Assembly: GCA_027563935.2 (NCBI GenBank)
Contig: CM050446.2
Span: forward strand, 121,784,499-121,848,498
Direction of reading: 5' to 3'
Length of the DNA: 64,000 bases
Source: Costus lasius
Lineage: Eukaryota; Streptophyta; Magnoliopsida; Zingiberales; Costaceae
Positions 20,771-33,800 of this stretch are shown in pieces. Each line of letters starts with the position of its first letter. Position 1 is the stretch's first letter. Below the pieces are notes generated by a model. The model was not told the origin of the DNA and made no database searches. It was given only the letters and a program-made list of their open reading frames with translations. A program made the position numbers and the translations under genes.

Positions 20771-22490
20771 TACAAACTTTGCCTAAGTCATTTGGAAGCA
20801 ACCTCAATCCATTAGCATTGAGATCTCGACAAACCTATTGTAGTCTACTCTCAAAAACCACTTAGAGTGACTCCTATAACACAACCCTCTGCAAGCCTAG
20901 TAGGAATTACAATAACTCATTTAGTAATTGGCAACATTGACACCAAGTGTTACCCACTCTAGTCCACACAAGCAATTAAACAACCATGTTGTACTTAGAG
21001 GTGGACTATGGGGATCATGTCGCCTTAACATCACTTGCAAATGCTAGGTCTTGTCCAAGAGGAGGTCAGCCTTATACTCTACATCTTTCAACAAGTGAAT
21101 CTCCTTGCCAATGGGAAAGTAAGGGGCTTTTCTTCTTTTATTGGCTTTTGCAATAGTTGTAAGCATAGAGCCTCTGATAGATGTTGATCGGTGCACAGTG
21201 TATTTTATGTTATCAACCTTAACTCGTTTGTACATATTATATGAGTGTCTTTTTTGTTCCTTATTTTAATGATGGATTATATATTATGGGCATGGGTCAA
21301 ATTCTACCTTGTAGTTAAGAATTCTTAAGTGTGTAAAATCAGCTTATTCAATCCTTATAAAGCCTTTAGCTCACGTGAGACTCATTTACCCAATGTTATA
21401 TAATTTAAAGGTGAAGATGCTTAGTTTAATTGAATCTTGAGGCTTTCTTAAGTTTAAAATCAAGTTTCACATGTCCTTCCTTTGCATCACTATGTGCATA
21501 GCGCAATCGTATATTGAATTACTTGCACTCTTCAGCGAGCCTTTGCGGTATGGTATGGGGTGTTTGTTCAACAGTTTATGTAGCTTGAACATTTTACTTA
21601 TATACCATCCATATTCAATTGCTATCATCTCGGTGCGAGTGGAGTGATAAATTGCTTGAATTCACCTTAATGAAAAGTTGTGGTCATGACACTTTGTTCC
21701 TTGAACTCTTCTCACACCCTTTTCTCCACAAACTTTTCTCTCCCTTCTGCCACTATCGGCTGCATTCCTCAACCTCACGAGGCTAGGAGTTCTTCTTATA
21801 TTTATCACAATGCTTGTGCCATATACTCCAATGACTTTTGTGCTGAGTTAGGTATCAGTGGATGTATAGATTATTCTATGCAAGCTCCTTTGCGCAGTTC
21901 AACCTAAAACGAGTCACAACAAGGAGCAATATATCTTCCAATAATGCTGTTAATGTTAATGAAGGCCTCCACAGGTTGGTAATGTTAATGAAGCAGAAAC
22001 ATGTAAATCAATCACTTTGCTTAAGTTACATTGAACTTTTCATCCTTGCTCATGCAAGTTTATGTTACTATAAGACATCATTTCTCAGCATTTTTTTTGT
22101 CAGCATACATTCATAGCTTGTACATGAGAAAACCTAGGATGTATAGAACAGCTGGAGTACTCAAATGAGTTTCATATTAAGCACATGAAAATAGATGAGG
22201 TTTTGCTCAAGATCCATATTGTTGAAGAGCTTCTGCAGCGATTCTCATCAAACTTGCTGAAGATGATTAAAAATAGAAACAATGGATGTGGTACAAATAT
22301 CTTATGATCTAAAATAGTATTTCTTTACTGATTTATGATTGATGCAACACTTGAAATTTTAAATTTTATCTAGCAAGCTCCGGTAATTGGTTGACAAAAT
22401 TTGTAAAGAAAGGTAGAATGAAAAACGGACAAGATATTTGATATATCTGTCAAACAAATATCTTATGTTCTAAATTGGTTGTCGCTTGTT
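20771..22490. other. AT-rich intergenic sequence
   Basis: Several short frames of 60-85 codons occur on both strands, but none resembles a protein family I know and composition is that of non-coding DNA. Nothing further recognised. Confidence 0.4.
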
Positions 22491-22499
22491 TAGCCTAGT

Positions 22500-22830
22500 G
22501 TTTGCCGGACGGTAAGTTCGGTACGGTACAGGTCCGGTGGGCAGCTGGTTCCGGAACAAGCTTCGGAGCAGCGGCGACAGCGGGCAGTGGCGGATGCGGC
22601 TGGAAGCTTCACAGAAGCTTCGATCGAAGCCTCCGACAGTGCCAGAAGCTTCGATCGAAGCCTCCGGCGGCGCCAGAAGCTTCGATTGAAGTAGGCGACA
22701 CTGCGACAGTGGATTTGAAGCTTCGATTGAAGCAGGCGAGCGACAGTGCTACCGTCCAATACAAGCGGCACAGTATCGGTACGGTACCGGTCCGGCAGCT
22801 CACCGGACCGAGCTGTTGGATTAGATTTTT
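22500..22830. repeat. GC-rich repeat cluster with GGTACGGTACCGG and GAAGCTTCGATCGAAG words
   Basis: A GC-rich island in AT-rich surroundings. The outer parts (about 22510-22545 and 22775-22810) carry GGTACGGTAC(A/C)GGTCCGG. The inside holds three or more copies of the palindrome-rich word AAGCTTCGAT(C/T)GAAGC(22610-22730) spaced about 40-50 bases. Open frames on both strands arise from the repeats. It is probably a short non-autonomous element or a tandem-repeat relic. Confidence 0.55.
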
Positions 22831-23189
22831 GAACCATGGTTTAGCGTTAACATAATTGATGCAACCTTCAAGAATTCAAATTTCTTGTTTCAAAAACTGA
22901 CGGATTGTGCATAAATTATAAAGTCAATCTTCTGCTGCTGACCTTTATGGTGCACAGGGTTTCTTTGTTATCTCAAATATCAACTTTGGAGTTTTTGAAG
23001 AGTTCCTGGTTGAGACAGAAATACAGCGATGGATCTCTGTTACTATTAGTCAGGCTGTCTTTTGGTGTTTTTGAGTATAGGAGAGTTATGTATTGATGTT
23101 TCTCGGTTACTACGTAATTCAGGTTTTATGGTTTGTTGCGTATCAACCAATTTGTTTGGATGGGAGAAAATTTCCTCGCCAAGGTCCCC

Positions 23190-23336
23190 GCCGAGGATTT
23201 TTAGGCGGAGTTAAACATAACCATTGATTTTGCTTGGGAAAGTGGGTAAAATTTTATCAACCTGCACAACATTTGATGGGCACGATTGTAAAGCAAAATC
23301 AACGGCTACATGCTTCTCCGCCTAATAATCCTCGGT
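23190..23336. mobile_element. MITE with ~48-bp terminal inverted repeats
   Basis: GCCGAGGATTTTTAGGCGGA at 23190 is mirrored by the complement of the sequence ending CTCCGCCTAATAATCCTCGG(T) at 23335. The match continues inward for about 48 bases (to CATTGATTTTGCTT on the left). Total length is about 147 bp. The target duplication is unclear, so the superfamily is not assigned. Confidence 0.75.
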
Positions 23337-23729
23337 TTCTTTTTGGATGGCACAGTGAAGTTTACACTAAAGTTCAAGTAAGCAACTACAAATCATAGTA
23401 TTTCAAGTTAATCTTATAATCTTTGTTCATGGGACATTATTTTCTTTGCGCGCAGTTTTGAAATTTATTATTTTTTGTTGATGTCACTTCTTATAGAGTT
23501 GTAGTCATCTAACTAGGTTTGCCATACAAATTAAATTAAATTAAATTAGAAATATATACTGTTTAGTTCATATAAAGTCACAGCTAGGCAATTGGTTGCA
23601 GCATCCAATGATGAACAATGAAATGGTCAATAAGGATAGGGAGTGATATCAGCAGCCTTGACAACAACCTCGTTCTCACTCCTCCAAAAACTAACAAGCA
23701 TTACAATCCTTGTGTAAAATAGAGGAATG

Positions 23730-24370
23730 GAAAAAAAAAACCAATGTTTCCTTGAAAGGAATGAAAAATAGAGAAAAGGGAAAAAAAAGAGAAAAGAAAA
23801 AAAATTCTATCAGACTTTCACATGTTTAGCTGGTGAATAGGAGAGAGGGAGCAATGGCTAGGGAAGAGGGGTGACGGTGATTGGAAGAGGGGAACGACAA
23901 TGAGGGTGGAGGCTTTAGACGGGAAGAGGGAGGAGGAAGAGTAGGTTGGGGAGAGGAGAGGTGGCGAGACTTGAGAGGCAGAGAGGCGGTAGAGGCAGAG
24001 AAGAGATAATGATAAAGTGGCAAAAGGCAAAGAGAGGCGATGACGAAGCAGCAAGAGGTGGCGGCAAAATGGCAAGAGGAGAGGAGAGCTAATGAAGAGA
24101 CAAGTGTGGAGTTTTCTTACAATTTTTTGTTTGCCCAATTCGGGCAGAAGCATTTTCAAAAGAAAACAACTTAGTTTTCCTTGCTCTGTTTTTTTCTTTT
24201 CTTACAAGGAAACAATAGAAATAGTGGGTTGTCTGGTGGTAGAAGCATTTTTGAAGGAAAATAATTTTTTGCCTTTTCTTTTTTTTCCAAAAAAACAACA
24301 AAAAAACCCAGGTTTTTTTTTCTTTCCATCTGATTTTTTTTGTCAAGGAAACACAGGGTAAACGTCTTGA
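23730..24370. repeat. Purine/pyrimidine-rich low-complexity block
   Basis: A GA-rich minisatellite-like part (23830-24110, repeated AGAGG/GGCG words) is flanked by A- and T-rich stretches. TGTTTCCTTGA near 23748 has an inverted counterpart TCAAGGAAACA near 24344, which suggests a decayed hairpin element like those near 9.2 and 11.2 kb, but the inner arms do not pair convincingly. Confidence 0.4.
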
Positions 24371-27300
24371 GTCCAATGCATTGGCTAATAGACAAGGAAA
24401 TCTAAAAATTTTAAGAGATATAGATAAACACATTATTATAAAGTAATAAAAAAAATATATGATTGCATTTTGCAGGTGGGAACATGGGGATCAGGTTGGA
24501 TCCGCTCTCCGAGCGGGCAGAAGATGGAAGTTCTTTGTCAAGCCCCAACTTGGTTGGAGTGCATAGACAGACATTGGAGGGTGCAGGAGATGGTTGGAGT
24601 GCTTGGCAAAAAATTTTTCATCAGAGCCAGGGTTTTAGAGTTTACGAGGGAGAATAGATGTTTCACTTTCTTGTCCCATATAAATTTTAACCCTAACCCA
24701 GCTGAGGTTTGAGTTAGTCTCCATAAAATACTGGACAGTGAGTCAACATAATGTTGACTTAACCTTCATATAACGCTAACTCATTATTGTGTAATGCCCA
24801 AGTAACTCTAATATGGTATAAGATAAATATTTTATCGTATACACAAGATCGTATAAATTAGCAGCCTATTGTATAAGAGCACGCTTTAAGATGCATACTC
24901 GATAGATCGCAGCATCCTACTACGCACAAAAGGGTACCCTTCTGCGAAAATTTAAATAACATGAGATGCGTTGGGTCAACATGTCATGTCATGGGTACAT
25001 GGAGTAAGTTTAATGATCACAATGTTGGTTGGATGGTGGTCATGGTCATGGATGGTTGGATGAGCGTGTCCATCCCACCTTTCAGTGTAATTCAGCGAGT
25101 GGACATCTCAGCACGCGGGACAGAATCAATAACCATGGTGGAAAATGTGACAAAACTAATCTAGAAAATTAGCATCACTTTCTTACATTATATGGTTAGA
25201 TTAAACGGATTTAAATCGTGATCAAATTAGCTTATTTATAATTGAAAATAATTAAATCAAGTTGATTCATACATGAGTGAACCTCCTTGCTTCATTTATT
25301 ATATATAATATATTCAAATTAGATATAAATAGGTTAGATTTGGGTCATGTCAAGTTAACTCAATTATTAAAGGAGTTAAATTATTCTTGAACCAATTATG
25401 TTACATATCGCAATAAAACACAGGATAGTTCTCTCCTCCATAAGAATTTATAATGTTTGCCATTTTATCATTTTAAAATCCAAATTCTTGTATATTTAAT
25501 ATTAAAATACATAGGATAAAGATAAAATATTTTATGCATGCTGGAAAAACTAAGAGTAAAATTTGTATGCCATTTTGTAAAATTATTGTTGATGAAAAAC
25601 TTGTGGAAGGAGCAAATTTATAATGTGCCAATATAATATTTTTTAACACCACAATGCTATCACCAAACAATCTATTCTAATTAAATTACGCCTTAAAGAA
25701 TAGAATCTCCTAACTACCAAATTAAAAGAAATGTCAAATCATAACATGTGTTTTTATTTATTATGATTTCCTCATTAATTAAGTTACAAGTCATCAGACG
25801 CTAACCGTGAGCTGTTTTCATGTGCTCTAATTAATCATTCTCCTCCTCAATCAGAAGAGGGAAAAAACATTAATCCTCCTTGCATAATTGCACATAACAC
25901 CTTCGTACCCGAAAAAAAGTTCTATGCCCCCCTCGTTGGCACATCAACACCTCATTAATTAATATTTATTGCACTTTCCCCCTTTAGTTTAATTTCTTTT
26001 TTCATTTTTCCGTCTTTGGTTTTTTCAATTTAACACTTATTTTTTAAAAATAATACTAACAGTTTTATCTTTTGGCATAGAGTGGATTAAATTGCCAAAT
26101 TGACCAAGGCCTATAAAGCATTCAATGATCCACTGAGCAGTGTTGGACTTTCCCTCATCTCCTCTCTTGTGAAAGCTGCATCACCCCAGCAGGATTGTAG
26201 TCACCGCCTGTGTGCTTACTCAGACATCCCGTACGGGCGCTCGCTCTACTCGACTACTCGAGTTCATTTATGTGGTACCCTCACTCTCTTTTAGATTTTG
26301 TCTCCACTCGTGAGGTAACATGTTCCTCGCACTCAATTATAATTTGCATTGCAAACATTATATTTTAGCCTTATCATTTTCAATATATATAACTCAAAAT
26401 TCAAATGTTTGGACTTTACTAATCTACCAATACTAGAATTCTTTAAATGTTTATAATATGGTAAATGTAAAGTTTACTGTTTAGGAACTATTTTTTTTAA
26501 AAAAATATTAATTACAACTATTAGATAATTAAAAACTTTCCAAAATATTTCAAAATAGAAAAATGATCTCCTAATTGAAAAGGCACTCTATCATGGTCCA
26601 GCGGAAAAGTTTACCGCTTTTCATAAATATCAGCAGCAGCAAAATCTAACGGTCCGAGCAAAACTTTAACTCGCTCTAACTGCCTTTACGGCTCCCAACT
26701 CAAGTCCAACAGCGCGCTCTGACGGAGCTATGTAACTAACCTAGTCCCTCGCCCTAACCATCAATGTTGGATCGCCACGTTTCATTCTCTTTCTTATCTC
26801 ATCCCTCCTTCGGCTCGCGAAGAGGAGCATCGGAAACCGAACTATGACGCACCATAACGGACGCCACGTGGCAGAGCCTTCGTCTGCCGCGGCTGCTGTT
26901 GAGTTATTTCCAATTGTCCTTGCACGCGATCCCGGCCACCCAAGCCCACTGTGAGTCTGTGAGAGATTCATTCCCTTACGCTCTAAACCAAATTCCTTAC
27001 CCTTCTCATGATTGGGCAAACATCCAGATCCAGAATCGAGACCTACTTTAGGCGTGTGGGTAGCCGGTGGTTAAGAGGCGTGTTCATTTCGTACGCCACC
27101 TACATGTGCCCGGTTAGATCCTGCCAATTCCATGAGGTGAGAATAAGCAACCTGTAAAACGATATACAATCCGGTGCGCCACCCGAAAAGACGCCCTAAC
27201 GAGCAAGTAGTCCCTTCATGCTTATCACGTTAATACGTAATGACGTGCATAAGTACGATCCAAAATAATTGAAAGCATTCTTTTTTATTAAAATTTCGGT

Positions 27301-27685
27301 GGAAAAATTTCTACTATTTTAATGCCAGGAAAGTGACAACGTTCAGTGAAGCTCATGGCCGAGCATCACATCAAAGGATAGTGACAAGTCATCCGTTATA
27401 TTGCAAATTTGCAATTTAGCTTCTCTCAACGTTGGTTCTTAATGTAAAGGTTCATGCAAGTTAATTTTTATAGCTCTGGTCATTACGATGCACATTGAAG
27501 CACTCAATAATGGAGAATAGTCGAGCTTTGACTTGACAGAGTGTTACATGTGGATATGATGGCGGTGATCGACACCGACGGTGGCGGGATCTTTCAATTT
27601 GTTTCCGTAAGTACCCCCTTCACTTATAACAATTTTACCGTAACTCCGTCGAGCTTTACTACTGGGCTCTACAGAAGGAGAGAGT

Positions 27686-27689
<4 letters not shown>
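24371..27689. other. Long intergenic region upstream of the CRK gene
   Basis: Mostly AT-rich non-coding DNA to about 26560, then mixed composition. CCACGTGG (26864-26871) is a perfect G-box core about 950 bases before the kinase start codon. Its use as a promoter element is speculative. Short open frames (64-92 codons) are not convincing as genes. Confidence 0.4.

Positions 27690-27721
<32 letters not shown>
27690..27721. promoter_or_regulatory. (GA)n tract in the presumed 5' UTR of the CRK gene
   Basis: About 15 uninterrupted GA dinucleotides, 96 bases before the start codon. GA tracts at this place are common in plant 5' UTRs and are bound by BBR/BPC factors in other species. Binding here is inferred. 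Confidence 0.6.
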
Positions 27722-27724
<3 letters not shown>

Positions 27725-27816
27725 AGGAGGGAGGGGAAGGCAATGGCGATCTAGGGTTCGGAAATCCTTCGTCCTCTCCCTTTTCTAGGATCTCCGAGTT
27801 CGGATTGAAAGAAAGG

Positions 27817-30800
27817 ATGGGGCTCTGCTACGGGAAGCCGGAGGCGCCAGAAGCGCGCGGGCCGTCCTCTTCACCGCCGCTGGAGAAGAAGGGAGAAGAG
27901 GCCAGGAAGGAGGAAACCGAGCCACAAGCGGGGGCGGCTTCTGCGGAGGAGAGGACGTCCAAGCCATGGGCATCCCCTTTCTTCCCTTTCTACAGCCCCA
28001 GCCCCGCGCACAGCCTCTTCTCCAAGAAATCCCCGTCTGTTGCCTCCGAAGGTGGCGGGTCGGCGACGGCCACCCCTAGGAGGTTCTTCAAGCGGCCATT
28101 CCCGCCCCCGTCGCCGGCAAAGCACATCCGGGCCGTGCTCGCCCGGCGGCATGGGTCTGTGAAGCCAAACGAGGCGGCCATCCCTGAGGACGAAGGGGAG
28201 GAGGGGCGTTCTGCCGCGCTGGATAAGAGCTTCGGGTTCTCCAAGGGGTTTGCGAGCAAGTACGAGATCGGAGAAGAGGTCGGGCGTGGACATTTCGGGT
28301 ACACTTGCACTGCCAAGTGTAAGAAGGGCGAGAGCAAGGAGCAGCAGGTGGCGGTCAAGGTCATACCAAAGGCCAAGGTCTGGAAATGCTCTCCTATCTG
28401 CACCATCTCCTCTCTTTTACTGCTTACTATTTGCCAACTTTGCTGCATTGTCCGTTTTCCTGGCCAGTTGTTTAGCTAAACAGGATGCACGATCAATTTT
28501 AATCTATTGAAGAAATGAATTATTAGATGCTCTTCATATTCATGAACTTTGATAGTATTGCTGTCGTTTTACATCCTGATCAATGGTATACATCACTGAG
28601 TTCTTTTGTGAATCTAATCAACCAGTCGATTCTCTCTCTCTCTTCTGAAGTACTACCCGATGCTTTCAAATATTTATTTTATGGAACTATGATATGGTTT
28701 ATCTGTCTGGGACTTAAAAAATATGAATGATCTCGTAGTTTGTTCATCAGTGTTAATAACATCAATCAGATTAATTCTTAGTTTGTTTTTTGATGTAGGG
28801 ATAATGTGATTTTTTGGATGAAATCCAGAAAATTAATGGATTTCCCTCTACTATATAGATCAGGATAACGTATGAAAGTGTTCCTATTGCTGGTTGCATA
28901 ATGATTTTGCGGTGCATGCTTTCTTAGTATCTTCTAAAAAGCGTTGTTTTTTTATGATGCTGATCCTAAAACTTTGGCTAAGAAGTTCATGTTCTTCTTT
29001 GATATTTCTAGTCCTCTTATCCTGTAGTAAAGTATTTTGCAAATGCTTCGTTTTTTTATGATGCAGATCCTAAAACCTCAGCTGAAAATTTCTTTTGCTT
29101 CATTGATATTTCTAGTCTACTTATCTTGTAGTTTACACTATTAGGGTGAATTATTATCACAGTAAAGCCCCAAATACCGCAGATGGAATTATATATCTAT
29201 TGACACCTCAGCTAAGAAACCACCCCATCGTTTGATTTGATGGTAGCTTAACTGGAATCTGTATGTCCAAGAAAAAAAATGTTATAATTTTGAAGTTGCT
29301 GAAGCCATATTGACACTCATTATAATTAATATTTAATTCAATTGTAGTGCAAATGCATGAACGTTTTGGGCTCTGCATATTAGTTAACTCAACTAGGAAA
29401 GACAATTGTCGTTGATGACAAGATGCTGAGTTCAATTCCTGCCTTCATCACTTAATACTGCTTGCCATTGCAAAAAAACGGGTTCTGCATCTTTCTGCTT
29501 TGCTTAGATGCAGTTTCTTTTATTTTAATGATTGGTACAAGTTTGGACAACAGCTGTCTCGGAACCAATTTTTGAGACAAATGAGCTAGTTCCTGTATAT
29601 AACTTCTTTTCTACAATTTAATTCCCAGAAGAACATTGGTTGTGTTGACATTGGACATCACCATTAAGAAATAGTCTTCATATGGATTTATTCCTTGTGT
29701 AATCCTTTTGTGCAATTTTTCTATCCTTAACTTATTATTGGTGTTTGAGTGATTTAAACTTGATATTTTCTGATGGATTGTATTTACCACTGCGACATGA
29801 TGTAGCATTGCACAATGATGTGACTATATTGTTTTATCAGGATACATGTCTTCAATTGTAATATACTTGAGATTTTTGTGTTTCATTTCTAATACTTACC
29901 TTCAACTTTAAATTAATACAACATTTGTTTCCTTTGTCATTTAGTTCATTGCAACTTTTCTTTATTTCTCTTTGTTGCATTTTTGGTTATTAGTCAGACT
30001 GTGTAAGAGTAGCCAGTTCTACAGCCCAGAGATTAAGTTTGTTACCAAAATTTATCACATATAACAAATACTACCATGATTGGCTTTACTTCAATGCTTT
30101 GCTTTCTACAGATGACTACGGCAATAGCAATTGAGGATGTCAGGAGAGAAGTGAAGATCTTGAAAGCCTTGACAGGGCACAACAATCTTGTCCATTTCTA
30201 TGATGCCTACGAAGATAATGAGAATGTTTACATAATAATGGAGTAAGCTTCAACTACATAAAGAATGCAACTTATTGTTACTATAATGTGTTTTTGGTAT
30301 GTGGTTATAGTATGCTTTATCTTTCATCAATGTATATTGACAAAACCAATTAATGAACTAATCAATTCTGATTTGTATCTTAAAAGTTATGACCTCTATA
30401 AATTTAATATTCTAATTTCTAGTTCCATATAGATTTCTGTTTGGTCTCTTTCATTGTATGCTTGATAGAAGAAAATGCATGTATGCCACCATTTCAAAAT
30501 TGTAGCAGGAAAATTCATATTGGAAAAACTATATTAGAAAGGATTTCTTTATTAAAGTGAAAGAAATTGTCATCATTAGGCTTCTTTTCAAGTATTATTT
30601 TCTTCTCCCTTGAACCTTGTTTACGTAAACTTCATAAAGACTGAATTTCTCATTTGGAGGTCCTCTGAGCAGTAAATTGTTAGTCAACCAATTATGACTC
30701 TTTGATTTGGTAATATTTTGTTTCCAGTCATACTTTTTGGTGAAAGACGACATAAAGAACTTATAGTAAATCAAGGAAGTCATTTTTCTTCCATTAAATT

Positions 30801-33800
30801 GTTTTAATTCATTTGATTAATTGTCTATAAACAACTCGCTATAATAAATAAAACATGAACTACAATAAAGACAAAGTAATACAAGTATATCCACAAAGGT
30901 TTCACAAATAGTATCACACAAGAATCTCTTCTTTGCAATAACTTTGTGAGGAAGTGTTCAACAAATCTTTTTGATAATTGTGAGGGGCAAAATACATTTA
31001 TGAAACTATGAAATAAATCTAATAGAACTTTGAAGTGTTGTTAGTTCTATAATATCATACTGGCATTGCACTTCTTTACTTTATCTTGTGCTCTTTACTG
31101 GTCTTATTTACATTGTCGGCTTTTGTTGCATTCCTGATCCGATTTTGATAGGAAAACCCGAGTTGGCTAGGTCTTGGGTCTGGTTTAGGTAAAACCCGAC
31201 TATTATAAGTCAGGTCAGGTTTTAGTTGTGGGATTTTAGATACCCACCCAGGACCTAAACTCACCCCCATTTACACAAATTACAAAACTACCCCCTAAAT
31301 TAACTCTAACTCCTCCCCTCCCCACCACTCCACCCTTCCCTCTCCTCCCCTTTTCCTCCTCTTTGTCCCTCCTCCCTGCCACTCCCCCTCTCGGCCTCTC
31401 CCTCCCTTGTCCCTACACTTCAGTCCCGCTACCCTCTCCTCCCTCCTCCCCTCCCCTCTCTCTTCACTCCCTCCCCACCCCACCCTCCCTCCCCTCCCCT
31501 CCCCTCCCCTCGTGCCGCTCGCAATCGGTGTAGGGTTGAGTTTCCTCTGGGTACCCGAGCCCCATTGGGGTCAGGTGTAGGTGGAGGTGGGTTCGGGTAT
31601 AGGGTTTGGGAGTTAACGGTCTGGTTTGGCACTAATTGTTGCACAAGAGTCCACTGAAATTTTTTGTAGTGCCATGGTGTACTAATATTGTGGATTTAAA
31701 TTTTAATTGAATATGATAGGACCAAAAATCTCTATTTAGCTTTTCATAAACCTTGGTTTCTCATTAAACTTTTCTTTTCTCGTATCCTGCACCATATTGG
31801 TTATTAGTTTATATATCTGGTTAAAGAAATGTTCATTTTCATGATGTCTTACATTTGTAAATATAATAATTACATGATTAACTAGCTTATCAGCTTCTTG
31901 CCTACTTCTTGATCCAGGTTATGTGAAGGAGGGGAGCTTCTAGATCGAATCCTTTCAAGGTACTTACTGAGCTGGTTGTTTGATATAGGTTGCCAAATAT
32001 TCACATGCTATATGTTGATATATGTACTGGTATTTTATTTTGCCACAATTCCTCACTTAGCTTTTATATGTTTACCTTATTCCTGGAGCAGAGGTGGAAA
32101 ATACTCGGAGGATGATGCAAAAGCTGTCATGGTGCAAATACTGAACGTAGTTGCATTCTGCCATCTTCAAGGAGTGGTTCATCGTGATCTTAAGCCAGAG
32201 GTATGAATTATAGGATAATGCTGATCGTAATCTCATAATTGATACCGAGTAGACATACTCATGATGCAGATATTATTGCTTTGTTTAGAAAAATTGTTTG
32301 ATTTGTCTTCTTTGTACAGTTTAAGGTGAAGCTGTCCAGCCTATCCTGCTCACTGCAGTGTACTCTATCGATTTAGGGTGACCCTAGTGATCCTGAAGAT
32401 AACTAGTTAACTAATAATTAGTCATGTAACTTTCTAGTTTGAAGTTTACTTATTCCTTTGTTTTCTCGTGGTGACAACTACTTTTGTCTTTTAGTGAGTG
32501 TCCACATAGTTTTGCCTCTACAACTGTAGGTTACTTTTTGCTAGTTTACAGATATGATTTATATATCACTGTTTTCTTTCCAAGTTATCCTGTCATATTT
32601 TTGTTTGTTTTGACTGATTAGGCGACTACTTTAACTAATAATGTTTCCATCATTTTATCAGAATTTTCTTTTTACTTCAAAGGAAGAGAACTCCCGGCTA
32701 AAGGCTATAGATTTTGGCTTATCAGATTTTGTAAAGCCAGGTTAGTTGATATTTACCTTCCAGTTATACATTTTCATGCTATTCTAGTTGTTCGTGTAAA
32801 CTGTATATCTTGATTATTCTTAAACAATTGCATTCTGTGCTTTTCAGATGAAAGGCTCAATGATATTGTAGGAAGTGCATATTATGTTGCACCTGAAGTT
32901 CTACATAGATCTTACAGCACAGAAGCTGATGTTTGGAGCATTGGTGTAATCGCATATATCCTTCTCTGTGGTAGTCGCCCATTTTGGGCTCGAACGGAAT
33001 CTGGTATCTTTAGGGCAGTCTTGAAAGCTGATCCAAGTTTTACAGAGCCACCCTGGCCATCTTTGTCTCCTGAGGCCAGAGATTTTGTTAAACGCCTGTT
33101 GAGTAAGGATCCACGAAGAAGAATGACTGCTGCACAAGCTTTGTGTGAGTTTTTTTGTCTATAAATCCGATCTAGATATTTTGCTTATTGAAAGAAAAGA
33201 TGTTGCTAGCTGAAAATAAGAGCTCTTTTTTCTGTAAATCTTTAGTTATTTCCTGTTTGCAGGTCATCCATGGATTAGAAATTACAATGATCTCAAAGTT
33301 CCACTTGATATCCTTGTATTCCGACTAATTAAAGCTTATCTACGATCATCGTCTCTGCGGAAGGCTGCTTTAAGGGTAGGTGTTGAAAGATACTACCATC
33401 TTGTCCATTTAGACTCCATTTATGTGTGATTCTGCATGTATGGACTTGACTGTGACCTCAATCTCCTTGGTGGACGCAAGTAGAACACCTGATGGACATA
33501 GTCTTAAGCACGCTTTAGTATAAGCATATGTAACCTTAATGAAGTTTCTCTTACAAATTTGAAGAATTTTCTAGCTTATACTTTCAGTTCTATGTTATTT
33601 TGATGTTAATCGCACAAGTCCTTCAACTGAATAATTTTGTTTCTTCTGTTGTAATTAGGAATGGTTTGTTCATTTCTAACAATTTATGCATTTCCTATTT
33701 CTTATTGATTGGATCAAATGAATGTTTTTTTTTTCATTTGCCTGTTGTGGTTCACTTTCCAACACTTGTCCCATGTTATTAGCATCGTCAGGGTCCTAGA

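Noticed and set aside
22490..22855. 115-117-codon frames on both strands
   Set aside because: Repeat-derived: they consist of the same short words read in different frames.
23818..24433. Leu/Ser/Pro-rich minus-strand frames of about 114 codons
   Set aside because: Products of the GA-rich low-complexity block; no homology recognised.
28250..28510. Alternative frame over CRK exon 1 end
   Set aside because: Overlaps the kinase glycine loop in the wrong frame; no domain.
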